41,254 nucleotides of DNA. Source: JBJFGR01 sp051892875 (GTDB taxonomy: Bacteria; Pseudomonadota; Gammaproteobacteria; Enterobacterales; Succinivibrionaceae). Of this stretch, positions 1-7,508 are shown piece after piece. Made by a program: the position numbers and the translations under genes. How positions within the stretch are numbered: the stretch's first letter is position 1; each line of letters opens with the position of its first letter. The notes under the pieces are model-generated. The model saw nothing but the letters and a program-made list of their open reading frames with translations, searched no databases and was not told where the DNA came from. The stretch is from positions 1-41,254 of the forward strand of contig JBJFGR010000103.1 in NCBI GenBank assembly GCA_051892875.1, in the 5' to 3' direction.

Positions 1-55
1 TTATAATTATTAACAATTTGTATAATTTTATAGTTTTTTATAGATCCTAATTAGC

Positions 56-280
56 TGAGGCCTGATAATTCTGCTTGTGAGGGATTTTTTGGAAGAATGA
101 AAACCGAATGCTTTTATAATCATTCCCTGGAAGCTCTTTTACTTGATGAATTAAAAAAATACTTGGATAAATATATTCAATGGTATAATAATGTTAGAAT
201 TAAAAATACATTAGGTGGATTGAGTCCTGTTCAATATAGACATTAGTAATGTGAAATAATTGTCCTGTTTTTTGTTCGCA
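56..280 (+). mobile_element. 3' remnant of an IS3-family transposase
   Basis: A frame from about 56 to the stop at 246 encodes the C-terminal end of an IS3/IS150-type DDE integrase. Visible pieces are RPDNSACEGFFGRMKTE, then YIQWYNNVRIKNTLGGLSPVQYR, here quoted in two parts (YIQWYNNVRIKN and TLGGLSPVQYR), which is the usual end of OrfB. The catalytic D,D and upstream residues are missing. The frame reads into a TAG just before the conserved part, so the left breakpoint is near 55. The stretch at 259-280, TTGTCCTGTTTTTTG followed by TTCGCA, resembles the right terminal inverted repeat of such elements (inference). It is a dead fragment. Confidence 0.8.
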
Positions 281-570
281 ACCCCAAAAATGTTAAAAAA
301 GTAGAATAATTTGAATATTTTTTGCTACATTTTGATGTAGCATAACATTTGGGTGTTTTTTGAACACTAATGTTATACCACAAAACGCACTTTAAAGCTT
401 TATTTTTTAAGTTTTTTATCAAATATAACCACCCTCAAAAATCTTTTATTTGGTTAGTATCCCCAAAACAAAATTCCATATCAATAAAAGAATTAAAATG
501 ATAGTTATTACTGTATTTTTTAGCATTTAATATCTTTGTTAAAGGATTTCCTTAAAAGAATAGTATTTTG
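281..570. other. intergenic region with two adjacent hairpins
   Basis: No gene is visible. Two inverted repeats lie side by side. The first is TGCTACAT (323-330) with ATGTAGCA (335-342). The second is TAACATT (343-349) with AATGTTA (369-375), which encloses GTGTT/AACAC. Neither is followed by a clean T tract, so they are not convincing terminators. The rest is AT-rich sequence upstream of the flagellar promoter. Confidence 0.4.
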
Positions 571-586
571 TGGCTAGATTTTTGCT
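571..586 (+). promoter_or_regulatory. sigma-54 (RpoN) type promoter of the fliK operon
   Basis: The sequence TGGCTAGATTTTTGCT matches the -24/-12 consensus TGGCACG-N4-TTGCW at 10 of 12 defined positions, with exact GG-to-GC spacing. Transcription would start near 597, about 44 nt before the fliK ATG. In polar flagellates such as Vibrio, Aeromonas and Pseudomonas, mid-hierarchy flagellar genes use RpoN with an FlrC/FleQ-type activator. That makes the site plausible here (inference). Confidence 0.55.
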
Positions 587-640
587 TATTGTTGTTTAGA
601 GTCAAAAAAGTATTGGTATATTGGCTTTTTGGAGTGGAAT

Positions 641-2581
641 ATGGTTGGTATAGATGCTCTTATTTTAAATGATAGTTGTATCTTAAATTTATCTTCAACA
701 TCTTTAAAATCAGACGATGGTGATGAATTTCAGAATGTTCTAAACAGTTTTAATCAAGAAACAGTTGGTTTAGATAATTTTGACATAGAAGGTGAAATTT
801 TGCCAGGGTGTCAAAATGATGGCGATGATAAAGTTGTTTTATTGCCGTCTAATAATACATCTTTTGTTACTGATGAAAAAGAAGTAGTTCAAAATATTGA
901 AAATGATAGTGTTGATGAATTATTTTTTAATATTGAAGTAAATACTTCTTTTGACAATCTATTGCCTCCATCGACTACAGTTATTGTTGAAGTAGAAGAT
1001 TCAGAAGCAAATGAATCTATAAATCAAGTTCTCGAAAACAATCCTTTAAAAGTCCGTAATTTGGTGGAAATTAGTGATAATAATATTACAGAATTAAATT
1101 CTAGTATGATAAATGATACTATGAATGATAATTACCAGGAATTACCAAAGGGTACAATTCAACAAAATAAAGATTTGTATTTAGATAATTTGCAATTAAA
1201 TGAGCAAAGTAGTGATCATCAAAAAGTGATTGTATCTCAAGTTAATAAAACTAACTTTAAAGAAGTTGATTTAAAAAATAAAGATTCAAAAAATCTAAAG
1301 TTGGAATCAGGTGTAAATTCGGATACATCTAATGTTGATGTAACGTTAAAATCAAATAGTGTTAAAGTTTTTGAAAAAAAGGATATAGAAGATTTATCAT
1401 CATTTAATGATCATTCAAAAATTGATACTAAGGAAATTAAAGGCGTAAATGACATCAAGACTTTAAAAGAGAGTAGGGAAGTGGGAGTAAAGGGTGTAAG
1501 CACTCCTAATGCTAATCATGTTTATAATTCCGAAAAGCTTAGTAGTAGTATTAATAGTATTATTTCAAGTCAAAAAATTAATATTGATGTGTCTGTTGTT
1601 GAGGACGAAGTTAGTTCTATAAAGATAACAGACTATAATCTTGTAAAGTCCTCAAATATTACTAATACAAAAATTATCAATGAAAATGACAGTGTGAAGC
1701 AAACGTTTTTGTTTAATGATGATTCATTAAATCAGATAAATATACAATTAAACAACCAATCAAAAGCGATTACTGAATCAAAATCTACTGTTATAAATAG
1801 TGAACATATTATTGGAGCTGTTACAAATAAGACGGATAAGAATATAAGAAATGACAAAGATTTAGATAATGAAAAATTTGAAGAATTAAGTTTTGATGGT
1901 TTTAGTGATAGTGAATTAAAAGCCAATAATGTTTTAAAACAAACAATTAGTAATAAAGGAAAAATTGTATTGCTAAAAGATTATGTAGCAACAGAGTATA
2001 GTAATGGTGTTGCTCATGATATTTCATCCGAAAGATCACTACATGCTTTAACGTCTAATTTAGATAGAGCTTCTATTAATTCATCTAGTTTAGCTAATAC
2101 TACTAGTGGTAGTTTATTAAATTCAATATTTGGAGGAAATACATTAACTTTAGATCAAAGGGATCCGAAGCAAACAGCGGAGAATGTGGCTGAAAAAATT
2201 ATGCAGATGGCTGCTCGTAATTTAAAGGAAATAGAGTTAGAATTAAATCCACGTTATTTGGGGAAGATGAAGATTAAAATAGATATATCTGATTCCAATA
2301 ATGCCTCAGTATCATTTGCTGTAAGTAATGTAGCTACTAAAGAACTTCTTCAAAATTCAGAATCCAGATTACGAGAATCATTATCTTCGGTTGGTATTGA
2401 ATTGACTGAACAACAAGTTAATGATAACTACCAGGAAGAATCTGAAGAGAAGAAACAGTCTCAAGAACAATGGAAAGAAGAAGTTGAAAATGCAATAATT
2501 GCAAATCGTAGAAATGCTGATTGGCAATCTTTTGTAAATGTCGAATTAGGATTAGAGGAGCTAATATCTGCAAAACCTTAA
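641..2581 (+). CDS. fliK: flagellar hook-length control protein FliK
   Basis: FliK is secreted by the flagellar type III apparatus, measures hook length and switches FlhB from rod/hook to filament export. The first ~500 residues are a low-complexity, Asn/Ser/Asp/Lys-rich stretch, as expected for the disordered ruler part. The C-terminal Flg_hook domain (about residues 505-595) is recognisable from AENVAEKIMQMAARNLKEIE, then LELNPRYLGKMKIKI, then SRLRESLSSVGIEL. I place the start at ATG 641, six bases after GGAG at 631-634. A TTG at 629 would add four residues but has no ribosome site. Being first gene of the export operon and lying behind an RpoN-like promoter supports the call. Length (646 aa) is at the long end for FliK. 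Confidence 0.9.
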   Translation: MVGIDALILNDSCILNLSSTSLKSDDGDEFQNVLNSFNQETVGLDNFDIEGEILPGCQNDGDDKVVLLPSNNTSFVTDEKEVVQNIENDSVDELFFNIEVNTSFDNLLPPSTTVIVEVEDSEANESINQVLENNPLKVRNLVEISDNNITELNSSMINDTMNDNYQELPKGTIQQNKDLYLDNLQLNEQSSDHQKVIVSQVNKTNFKEVDLKNKDSKNLKLESGVNSDTSNVDVTLKSNSVKVFEKKDIEDLSSFNDHSKIDTKEIKGVNDIKTLKESREVGVKGVSTPNANHVYNSEKLSSSINSIISSQKINIDVSVVEDEVSSIKITDYNLVKSSNITNTKIINENDSVKQTFLFNDDSLNQINIQLNNQSKAITESKSTVINSEHIIGAVTNKTDKNIRNDKDLDNEKFEELSFDGFSDSELKANNVLKQTISNKGKIVLLKDYVATEYSNGVAHDISSERSLHALTSNLDRASINSSSLANTTSGSLLNSIFGGNTLTLDQRDPKQTAENVAEKIMQMAARNLKEIELELNPRYLGKMKIKIDISDSNNASVSFAVSNVATKELLQNSESRLRESLSSVGIELTEQQVNDNYQEESEEKKQSQEQWKEEVENAIIANRRNADWQSFVNVELGLEELISAKP

Positions 2582-2687
2582 AAAATTTGATAAATAACAT
2601 ATTAAATATCATATTTTAAGCGTTTAGATTGCTAGAATGTTATTAAATTAGTAAACTTTAAAATGTTTTAATGGATTGGTAGCAAAA

Positions 2688-3212
2688 ATGGCAGAAAAAG
2701 AAGTTAAAAATTTAGATGAAAGCCATAGTAGCAGTAAAAATAAGATATTTATAATTATTGGTGCAGGGGCTTTACTATTAATTGCAGTAGTTGTTTCTAT
2801 TTTATTATTAATGGGTGAAAAAAGTGAGCCAGATGCGAATGGGCATCAAGGGGCAGTTGAACTTGGACCAGGATTTGAAGCCTCTACAGCTAAACCTATT
2901 TTTTATTATAATTTTGAAGAACCTTTTATTATTCAAGTAATTACTGGAAAAAGACAACGTATGTTACAAGTATATGTGAGTGTAACAACTTCTAATGAAG
3001 AAGATATGAGAATAGTTGAGGTTCATAACAAGCTAGTTAGAAGTCATATAGACAGAGAGTTATATAAAGTTAGTTCTGATGAATATAATGATGCAAATGG
3101 AAGAGTAAGGGTGAAAGAACGTTGTCTAAATGCTATTCAACAAGCCATGAAAGAAGAATTTGGAAAGTCTGTTGTAAATAGAGTATTATTTACTGGGTTT
3201 GTTATTCAGTAG
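2688..3212 (+). CDS. fliL: flagellar basal body protein FliL
   Basis: FliL is a single-pass inner-membrane protein that surrounds the stator units and supports torque. The sequence has a short charged N-terminus, one transmembrane helix at about residues 19-42 (IFIIIGAGALLLIAVVVSIL) and a periplasmic domain with the typical YYNFEEPFIIQV and RMLQVYVSV strands. ATG 2688 gives 174 aa. A TTG at 2676 is in frame but less likely. It lies 106 bp after fliK and 38 bp before fliM, the standard order. Confidence 0.9.
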   Translation: MAEKEVKNLDESHSSSKNKIFIIIGAGALLLIAVVVSILLLMGEKSEPDANGHQGAVELGPGFEASTAKPIFYYNFEEPFIIQVITGKRQRMLQVYVSVTTSNEEDMRIVEVHNKLVRSHIDRELYKVSSDEYNDANGRVRVKERCLNAIQQAMKEEFGKSVVNRVLFTGFVIQ

Positions 3213-3250
3213 TACAATGAGCAAAAAGAATTCAAGATAAGAGGATTGAA

Positions 3251-4288
3251 GTGACATCAGATATACTAACACAAGATGAAATTGACGCCTTGCTCCATGG
3301 CATAGATGATACCCCCATGGAGCAACCGAAGGAAGAAGGTCCTTCTGATGGTGTAGTTCGTTTTGATTTTGCTGCTCAAGATAGAATTGTGCGTGGGCGT
3401 ATGCCTACGCTTGAACTTGTAAATGAAAGATTTGCAAGACATTTACGTATAAGTCTTTTCAATATGATGCGCCGAACTGCAGAAGTGTCAATTAATGGTG
3501 TTGATATGCAGAAGTTTGGTGAATATGTACATACATTATTTGTTCCTACAAGTTTAAATATGGTTCGTTTTAAGCCATTAAAAGGTACTGCTTTAATAAC
3601 GATGGAAGCTAAGTTGGTCTTTATACTTGTGGAAAACTTTTTTGGTGGTGATGGAAAATTTCATGCAAAAATAGAAGGTCGTGAATTTACACCTACTGAA
3701 CGTAGAATTATTCAAATGCTTATAAAGATAATTTTTGAAGATTATAAAGAAGCTTGGGCACCCGTAATGGATGTTGAATTTGAATATCTAGATAGTGAAG
3801 TAAATCCATCAATGGCAAATATTGTAAGCCCAACAGAAGTTGTTGTTATAAATTCATTTCATATCGAATTAGATGGGGGAGGAGGTGACTTCCATGTGGC
3901 ATTACCGTATTCAATGGTAGAGCCAATTCGTGAATTACTTGACGCTGGTGTTCAAAGTGATAATGGTGACGCCGATGTACGTTGGAGTAAGGCATTAAAA
4001 GAAGAAATAATGGACGTGAATGTCGAAATGAGAGTGAAATTATTAGACACGGAGTTGACTTTACGTCAGGTAAAAGATTTACGACCAGGAACGATAATTC
4101 CGATAGATATGCCAGATAAAGTTTTAGTAAATGTTGAAGGTTTACCGACTTTTCATGCAAAAATTGGAAGAACAGATAAGAATGTTGCAATAAAAATTGT
4201 AGATAAATTAGAGCGACCTGAATCAATGAAGAGTGATTTGGTATTAGTGCGTAAAAAGAATCGTGAATCTAAAAATTTAGATGAATAA
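3251..4288 (+). CDS. fliM: flagellar motor switch protein FliM
   Basis: FliM is the middle C-ring protein; phospho-CheY binds its N-terminus to reverse rotation. The N-terminal ILTQDEIDALLHGI matches the CheY-P docking motif. The CheC-like middle domain contains the GGxG loop region (FFGGDGKFHAKIEGREFTPTE) and the C-terminal SpoA domain carries LRQVKDLRPGTIIPIDMP. The start is GTG 3251 with GAGG at 3241-3244. Length 345 aa is normal. Its end lies 10 bp before the fliN start. Confidence 0.97.
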   Translation: MTSDILTQDEIDALLHGIDDTPMEQPKEEGPSDGVVRFDFAAQDRIVRGRMPTLELVNERFARHLRISLFNMMRRTAEVSINGVDMQKFGEYVHTLFVPTSLNMVRFKPLKGTALITMEAKLVFILVENFFGGDGKFHAKIEGREFTPTERRIIQMLIKIIFEDYKEAWAPVMDVEFEYLDSEVNPSMANIVSPTEVVVINSFHIELDGGGGDFHVALPYSMVEPIRELLDAGVQSDNGDADVRWSKALKEEIMDVNVEMRVKLLDTELTLRQVKDLRPGTIIPIDMPDKVLVNVEGLPTFHAKIGRTDKNVAIKIVDKLERPESMKSDLVLVRKKNRESKNLDE

Positions 4289-4298
4289 AGGAATAAAT

Positions 4299-4712
4299 AT
4301 GAGTGATTTAGATGATGTTTGGGCCAGTGCCATTCAAGAACAAAAAAATTCAAATATGGGAGGTGTTGAATTATCCTCAGATGGTGTTAAAAAAGCAGAG
4401 CTTGAAACTTTTTCAACATCAGAAACTAAAACACCTCTATCAGAAGAGGAAAAAGAAAAATTAGATGCGATAATGGATATACCTATAACAATTAGTATGG
4501 AAGTAGGTAGAGCTCAGATTAGCATTCGTAATTTATTGCAATTAAATCAAGGTTCAGTGGTTGAATTGGAAAGAGTTGCAGGTGAAGCTTTAGATGTATT
4601 GGTAAATGGTACTTTGATTGCTCATGGTGAAGTAGTTGTTGTTAATGATAAATTTGGTATTCGATTAACAGATGTGATTAGCCAAATTGAAAGAATAAAG
4701 AAGTTAAAGTAG
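4299..4712 (+). CDS. fliN: flagellar motor switch protein FliN
   Basis: FliN forms the bottom of the C-ring together with FliM and FliH. The C-terminal SpoA domain is clear: DIPITISMEVGRAQISIRNL, then LNQGSVVELERVAGEALDVL, then GEVVVVNDKFGIRLTDVI. ATG 4299 follows AAAGGA at 4287-4292. An upstream ATG at 4281 overlaps the end of fliM and lacks a ribosome site. The resulting protein is 137 aa, typical for proteobacterial FliN. The N-terminal ~55 residues are poorly conserved linker. Confidence 0.95.
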   Translation: MSDLDDVWASAIQEQKNSNMGGVELSSDGVKKAELETFSTSETKTPLSEEEKEKLDAIMDIPITISMEVGRAQISIRNLLQLNQGSVVELERVAGEALDVLVNGTLIAHGEVVVVNDKFGIRLTDVISQIERIKKLK

Positions 4713-4715
4713 ATA

Positions 4716-5195
4716 ATGTTTTTTAATTTTAAAAAAAAATTATACCTAGTTTCAGTAACTTTTTTAATGAGTGGAACTAATGTATATTCTGCTGAAATAC
4801 AAACCTCAAAACAAGCGTTTTCTTCTTCTTATATATGGGAACTTGTTAATTTTTTAATATGTTCTGTTGGTATTATTTTACTAATTTTTATTTTATCATG
4901 GTTGTTAAAAAAATTAAAATTAGTACCAAATATGAATCTCAATAAATCTTTTAAGATTATAGCCACTTTGCCTGTTGGAAATAAAGAAAGGTTAATGGTG
5001 GTAAATGTGGGTGATGAACAGTTGCTAATAGGAGTTACTTCAACAAATATAAGTTTGATACACAAGTTAGATGGAAGTAATAAGTTAGAAAATGCAGTAA
5101 AAGATAGTAATAATCAAAAGATTTTTAGCGAGGAATTATCTAAATTTTTTAGAAAAAAACAACCTAAAGATGATACTAAGAGAGTAAGTAAATGA
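4716..5195 (+). CDS. fliO: flagellar export assembly protein FliO
   Basis: FliO is a small membrane protein that helps the FliP/FliR core of the export gate assemble. A signal-like N-terminus (about residues 1-25) is followed by a single transmembrane helix at about 43-65 (ICSVGIILLIFILSWLLKKL) and a short cytoplasmic domain containing NKERLMVVNVGDEQLLIGV, the usual FliO conserved segment. It is recognised by this segment and by position between fliN and fliP. Its stop overlaps the fliP start (ATGA at 5192-5195), which implies translational coupling. Confidence 0.85.
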   Translation: MFFNFKKKLYLVSVTFLMSGTNVYSAEIQTSKQAFSSSYIWELVNFLICSVGIILLIFILSWLLKKLKLVPNMNLNKSFKIIATLPVGNKERLMVVNVGDEQLLIGVTSTNISLIHKLDGSNKLENAVKDSNNQKIFSEELSKFFRKKQPKDDTKRVSK

Positions 5196-5947
5196 TATCT
5201 AAATTATTTTATTTGTTATTAATTTTTGGGGTTTTGTTTATCGGAAATATTTCTCATGCGGAAGATTTAACTTTAAATGCAGTAAAAGTTATTCCAAATG
5301 CAGATGGTTCTCAAGATTATGCGGTAACAATTCAGATACTTTTAATAATGACTGCTTTGAGTTTTTTACCGAGCATAATTATTATGATGACTAGTTTTAC
5401 CAGAATTGTAGTGGTTCTTTCAATTTTAAGACAAGCTTTAGGTTTACAAACAACGCCTTCAAATCAAATAATAATAGGGATAGCTTTATTTTTATCACTT
5501 TTTATTATGACTCCTGTATTAAATGAAATAAATGACGTTGCTCTTCAGCCTTATTTAAATGATCAGATAACTTCAAAAGAAGCATTTGAAAGAGCTCAAA
5601 AACCAATGCATAAATTTATGCTAGAGCAAACACGAGAAAATGATATAGCAACTTTTGCGGAATTTGCAGACGTTAAATTAACCACCAAAGAAAGTGTTCC
5701 CATGACTGTATTAATACCTGCTTTCATGGTTAGTGAATTAAAAACAGCATTTCAAATGGGGTTCATGTTGTTTTTACCATTCTTAATAATTGACTTGGTT
5801 GTAGCAAGTATTTTAATGGCAATGGGGATGATGATGTTATCTCCAATGATAGTTTCATTACCATTTAAAATAATGTTATTTGTATTAGTAGATGGTTGGG
5901 GACTTATTATGGGAACGTTGGTAAAAAGCTTTGGGATAGGGGTATAG
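5192..5947 (+). CDS. fliP: flagellar export gate protein FliP
   Basis: FliP forms the pentameric core of the FliPQR export gate. A cleavable signal peptide ends near SHA at residue ~24. The family signatures MMTSFTRIVVVLSILRQALG, then LQTTPSNQIIIGIALFLSLF, and later VPAFMVSELKTAFQMGF-like (IPAFMVSELKTAFQMGF) are all present. There are four predicted membrane segments and a periplasmic loop between the second and third. Length 251 aa is normal. The start overlaps the fliO stop. Confidence 0.97.
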   Translation: MISKLFYLLLIFGVLFIGNISHAEDLTLNAVKVIPNADGSQDYAVTIQILLIMTALSFLPSIIIMMTSFTRIVVVLSILRQALGLQTTPSNQIIIGIALFLSLFIMTPVLNEINDVALQPYLNDQITSKEAFERAQKPMHKFMLEQTRENDIATFAEFADVKLTTKESVPMTVLIPAFMVSELKTAFQMGFMLFLPFLIIDLVVASILMAMGMMMLSPMIVSLPFKIMLFVLVDGWGLIMGTLVKSFGIGV

Positions 5948-5950
5948 AAA

Positions 5951-6220
5951 ATGACTCCAGAGGCTTTTGTAGATGTAATAAGAGAGGCATTTACTGTTGT
6001 AGCTATATTGGTATCAGCGGCTATTTTACCCTCTTTATTTGTTGGTTTAATAGTAGCGATATTTCAAGCAGCAACATCTATAAATGAACAGACTTTAAGT
6101 TTTTTACCACGTTTACTTATAACAGTTATTGCGTTAGGCATAGGTGCTCATTGGGGATTAGAAAAATTAATGAGTTTTTTTTACTACATTGTTAATTTAA
6201 TACCTCAGATATTAGGTTAG
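5951..6220 (+). CDS. fliQ: flagellar export gate protein FliQ
   Basis: FliQ is an 89-residue two-helix membrane protein that wraps the FliP-FliR core. The sequence shows EAFTVVAILVSAAILPSLFV and VGLIVAIFQAATSINEQTLS, the classic FliQ hairpin, followed by the second hydrophobic segment LPRLLITVIALGIGAHW. It starts 3 bp after fliP and ends 7 bp before fliR. Confidence 0.96.
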   Translation: MTPEAFVDVIREAFTVVAILVSAAILPSLFVGLIVAIFQAATSINEQTLSFLPRLLITVIALGIGAHWGLEKLMSFFYYIVNLIPQILG

Positions 6221-6227
6221 AAGTTTT

Positions 6228-7025
6228 ATGGTTCAATTTAGCCAAGCATACCTACTTGATTTAATGTCTATATATATTTTGCCTTTTGTACGTATTTCTA
6301 GTTGTTTAATGGCAATGTTTGCCATAGGATCTCAAAGTGTTCCTGGAAATATAAAGTTAGCACTTGCACTAGCTATTACAATAGGTATGTTACCAACTAT
6401 CCCGAATTTGCCAGAACATGTAGATATTTTGTCTTCAAAAGCTTTTGTGTTAGTGGGATATCAGGTTATTGTTGGTTTAGCTTTGGGGTTTATTACTCAA
6501 TTTATTTCACAAATTTTTGTGGTGGCTGGGCAAGTGGTTGCTATGCAAACGGGTTTAGGTTTTGCGTCAATGGTTGACCCTGTATCAGGTACTAACACGC
6601 CTGTAATAGGTCAATTTTTTACTGTATTGGCAACTATTTTATTTTTCATTATTGATGGTCATATTGTTTTTTTTAAAATGGTGCATTTGAGTTTTACAAC
6701 ATTGCCAATGACCATGACTGGATTTTTTAATCTGCCATTTTTTGAAATTACAAAATTTGGTTCTGTAATGTTTATTTTAGCAATATCTATGTCCATAAGC
6801 TCAATCTGTGCTATGCTCTTAGTTAATTTTACTTTTGGAGTTATGACCAAAGCCGCCCCTCAGTTAAATATTTTTAGCATGGGTTTTTCTGTAAGCTTAA
6901 TTTGTGGCATAATCGTTTTAAAATTAGTTTTATCTTCTTTTATGAGTCACTATATAGATGCTGTAAATAAGTCTTTTGAACTAGGTTGTTCTTTTATAGG
7001 GATTAGTTGCAATTCTATATTCTAA
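6228..7025 (+). CDS. fliR: flagellar export gate protein FliR
   Basis: FliR is the single-copy export-gate subunit that completes the FliP5Q4R1 helical pore. It is very hydrophobic with about six membrane segments. The family signature AGQVVAMQTGLGFASMVDPV and the later VMTKAAPQLNIFSMGF are present. The C-terminal tail (ELGCSFIGISCNSIF) is unusual and not recognisable as FliR, so the very end may have drifted. flhB, which usually follows fliR, is not here; a metal-resistance unit follows instead. Confidence 0.96.
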   Translation: MVQFSQAYLLDLMSIYILPFVRISSCLMAMFAIGSQSVPGNIKLALALAITIGMLPTIPNLPEHVDILSSKAFVLVGYQVIVGLALGFITQFISQIFVVAGQVVAMQTGLGFASMVDPVSGTNTPVIGQFFTVLATILFFIIDGHIVFFKMVHLSFTTLPMTMTGFFNLPFFEITKFGSVMFILAISMSISSICAMLLVNFTFGVMTKAAPQLNIFSMGFSVSLICGIIVLKLVLSSFMSHYIDAVNKSFELGCSFIGISCNSIF

Positions 7026-7042
7026 ATTTTAAATTTAAATAG

Positions 7043-7093
7043 TTGAAAAAGTATTCAATAATGATATACTTTAATAGTTGAATATATATTCAA
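7043..7093 (+). promoter_or_regulatory. promoter with two ArsR/SmtB-type operators
   Basis: Two 16-bp copies of TTGAA-N6-TTCAA lie at 7043-7058 and 7078-7093, the second a perfect palindrome (TTGAATATATATTCAA). The core TGAA-N6-TTCA is the known operator core of the SmtB/CzrA/CadC family. A promoter fits between them: -35 TTGAAA at 7043-7048, inside operator 1, then 16 bp, then -10 TATACT at 7065-7070. Operator 2 would sit on the start site. Repressor bound at both would block polymerase (inference). Confidence 0.7.
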
Positions 7094-7128
7094 TTGTTTA
7101 AGTGTTTTAAATGAGAATAGGGGGGTAA

Positions 7129-7497
7129 ATGAATTTTAATGAAAAACTTATAGTGGATGCTTGTGATTGTAATATTATTCATAAAGACCTTGTTCATAAA
7201 GTTAAAAGTTCTTTAGCCTTGAGTGATGATTATCTTCAATTAGCAACACTTTTTAAGATGTTTGGAGATCCTTCTAGAATAAAGCTTTTAGATGTTCTTC
7301 GTCACAGTGAAATGTGTGTATGTGATTTAGCTTCACTGCTAGGCATAACAAAATCAGCTGTTTCTCATCAGTTAAAATCTTTAAGATTGTGTAATTTAGT
7401 TAAATTTAGAAGAGTTGGACAGGTTGTATATTATTCACTTGCTGATGATCATGTAATACAAATTCTTGAATTGGGTTTTTCACACATAAAAGAATAA
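7129..7497 (+). CDS. CadC-like metal-sensing ArsR/SmtB repressor
   Basis: A 122-residue winged-helix repressor that should release DNA when it binds Zn, Cd or Pb. The helix-turn-helix is CDLASLLGITKSAVSHQLKS. Two metal sites are visible. The thiolate alpha3N site has Cys12 and Cys14 in the N-terminal arm plus Cys63 and Cys65 in MCVCDL. The alpha5 site has Asp106, His108, His119 and Glu122, an exact D-x-H-x10-H-x2-E pattern. Staphylococcal CadC has both sites; most family members have one. A GGGGG-rich stretch (7120-7125) precedes ATG 7129. The gene is 11 bp from the ATPase it presumably controls and sits behind two matching operators. Confidence 0.92.
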   Translation: MNFNEKLIVDACDCNIIHKDLVHKVKSSLALSDDYLQLATLFKMFGDPSRIKLLDVLRHSEMCVCDLASLLGITKSAVSHQLKSLRLCNLVKFRRVGQVVYYSLADDHVIQILELGFSHIKE

Positions 7498-7508
7498 TAG
7501 GTGAGTAT

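Noticed and set aside
323..375. Two hairpins after the IS remnant as a terminator
   Set aside because: No T run follows either stem on either strand.
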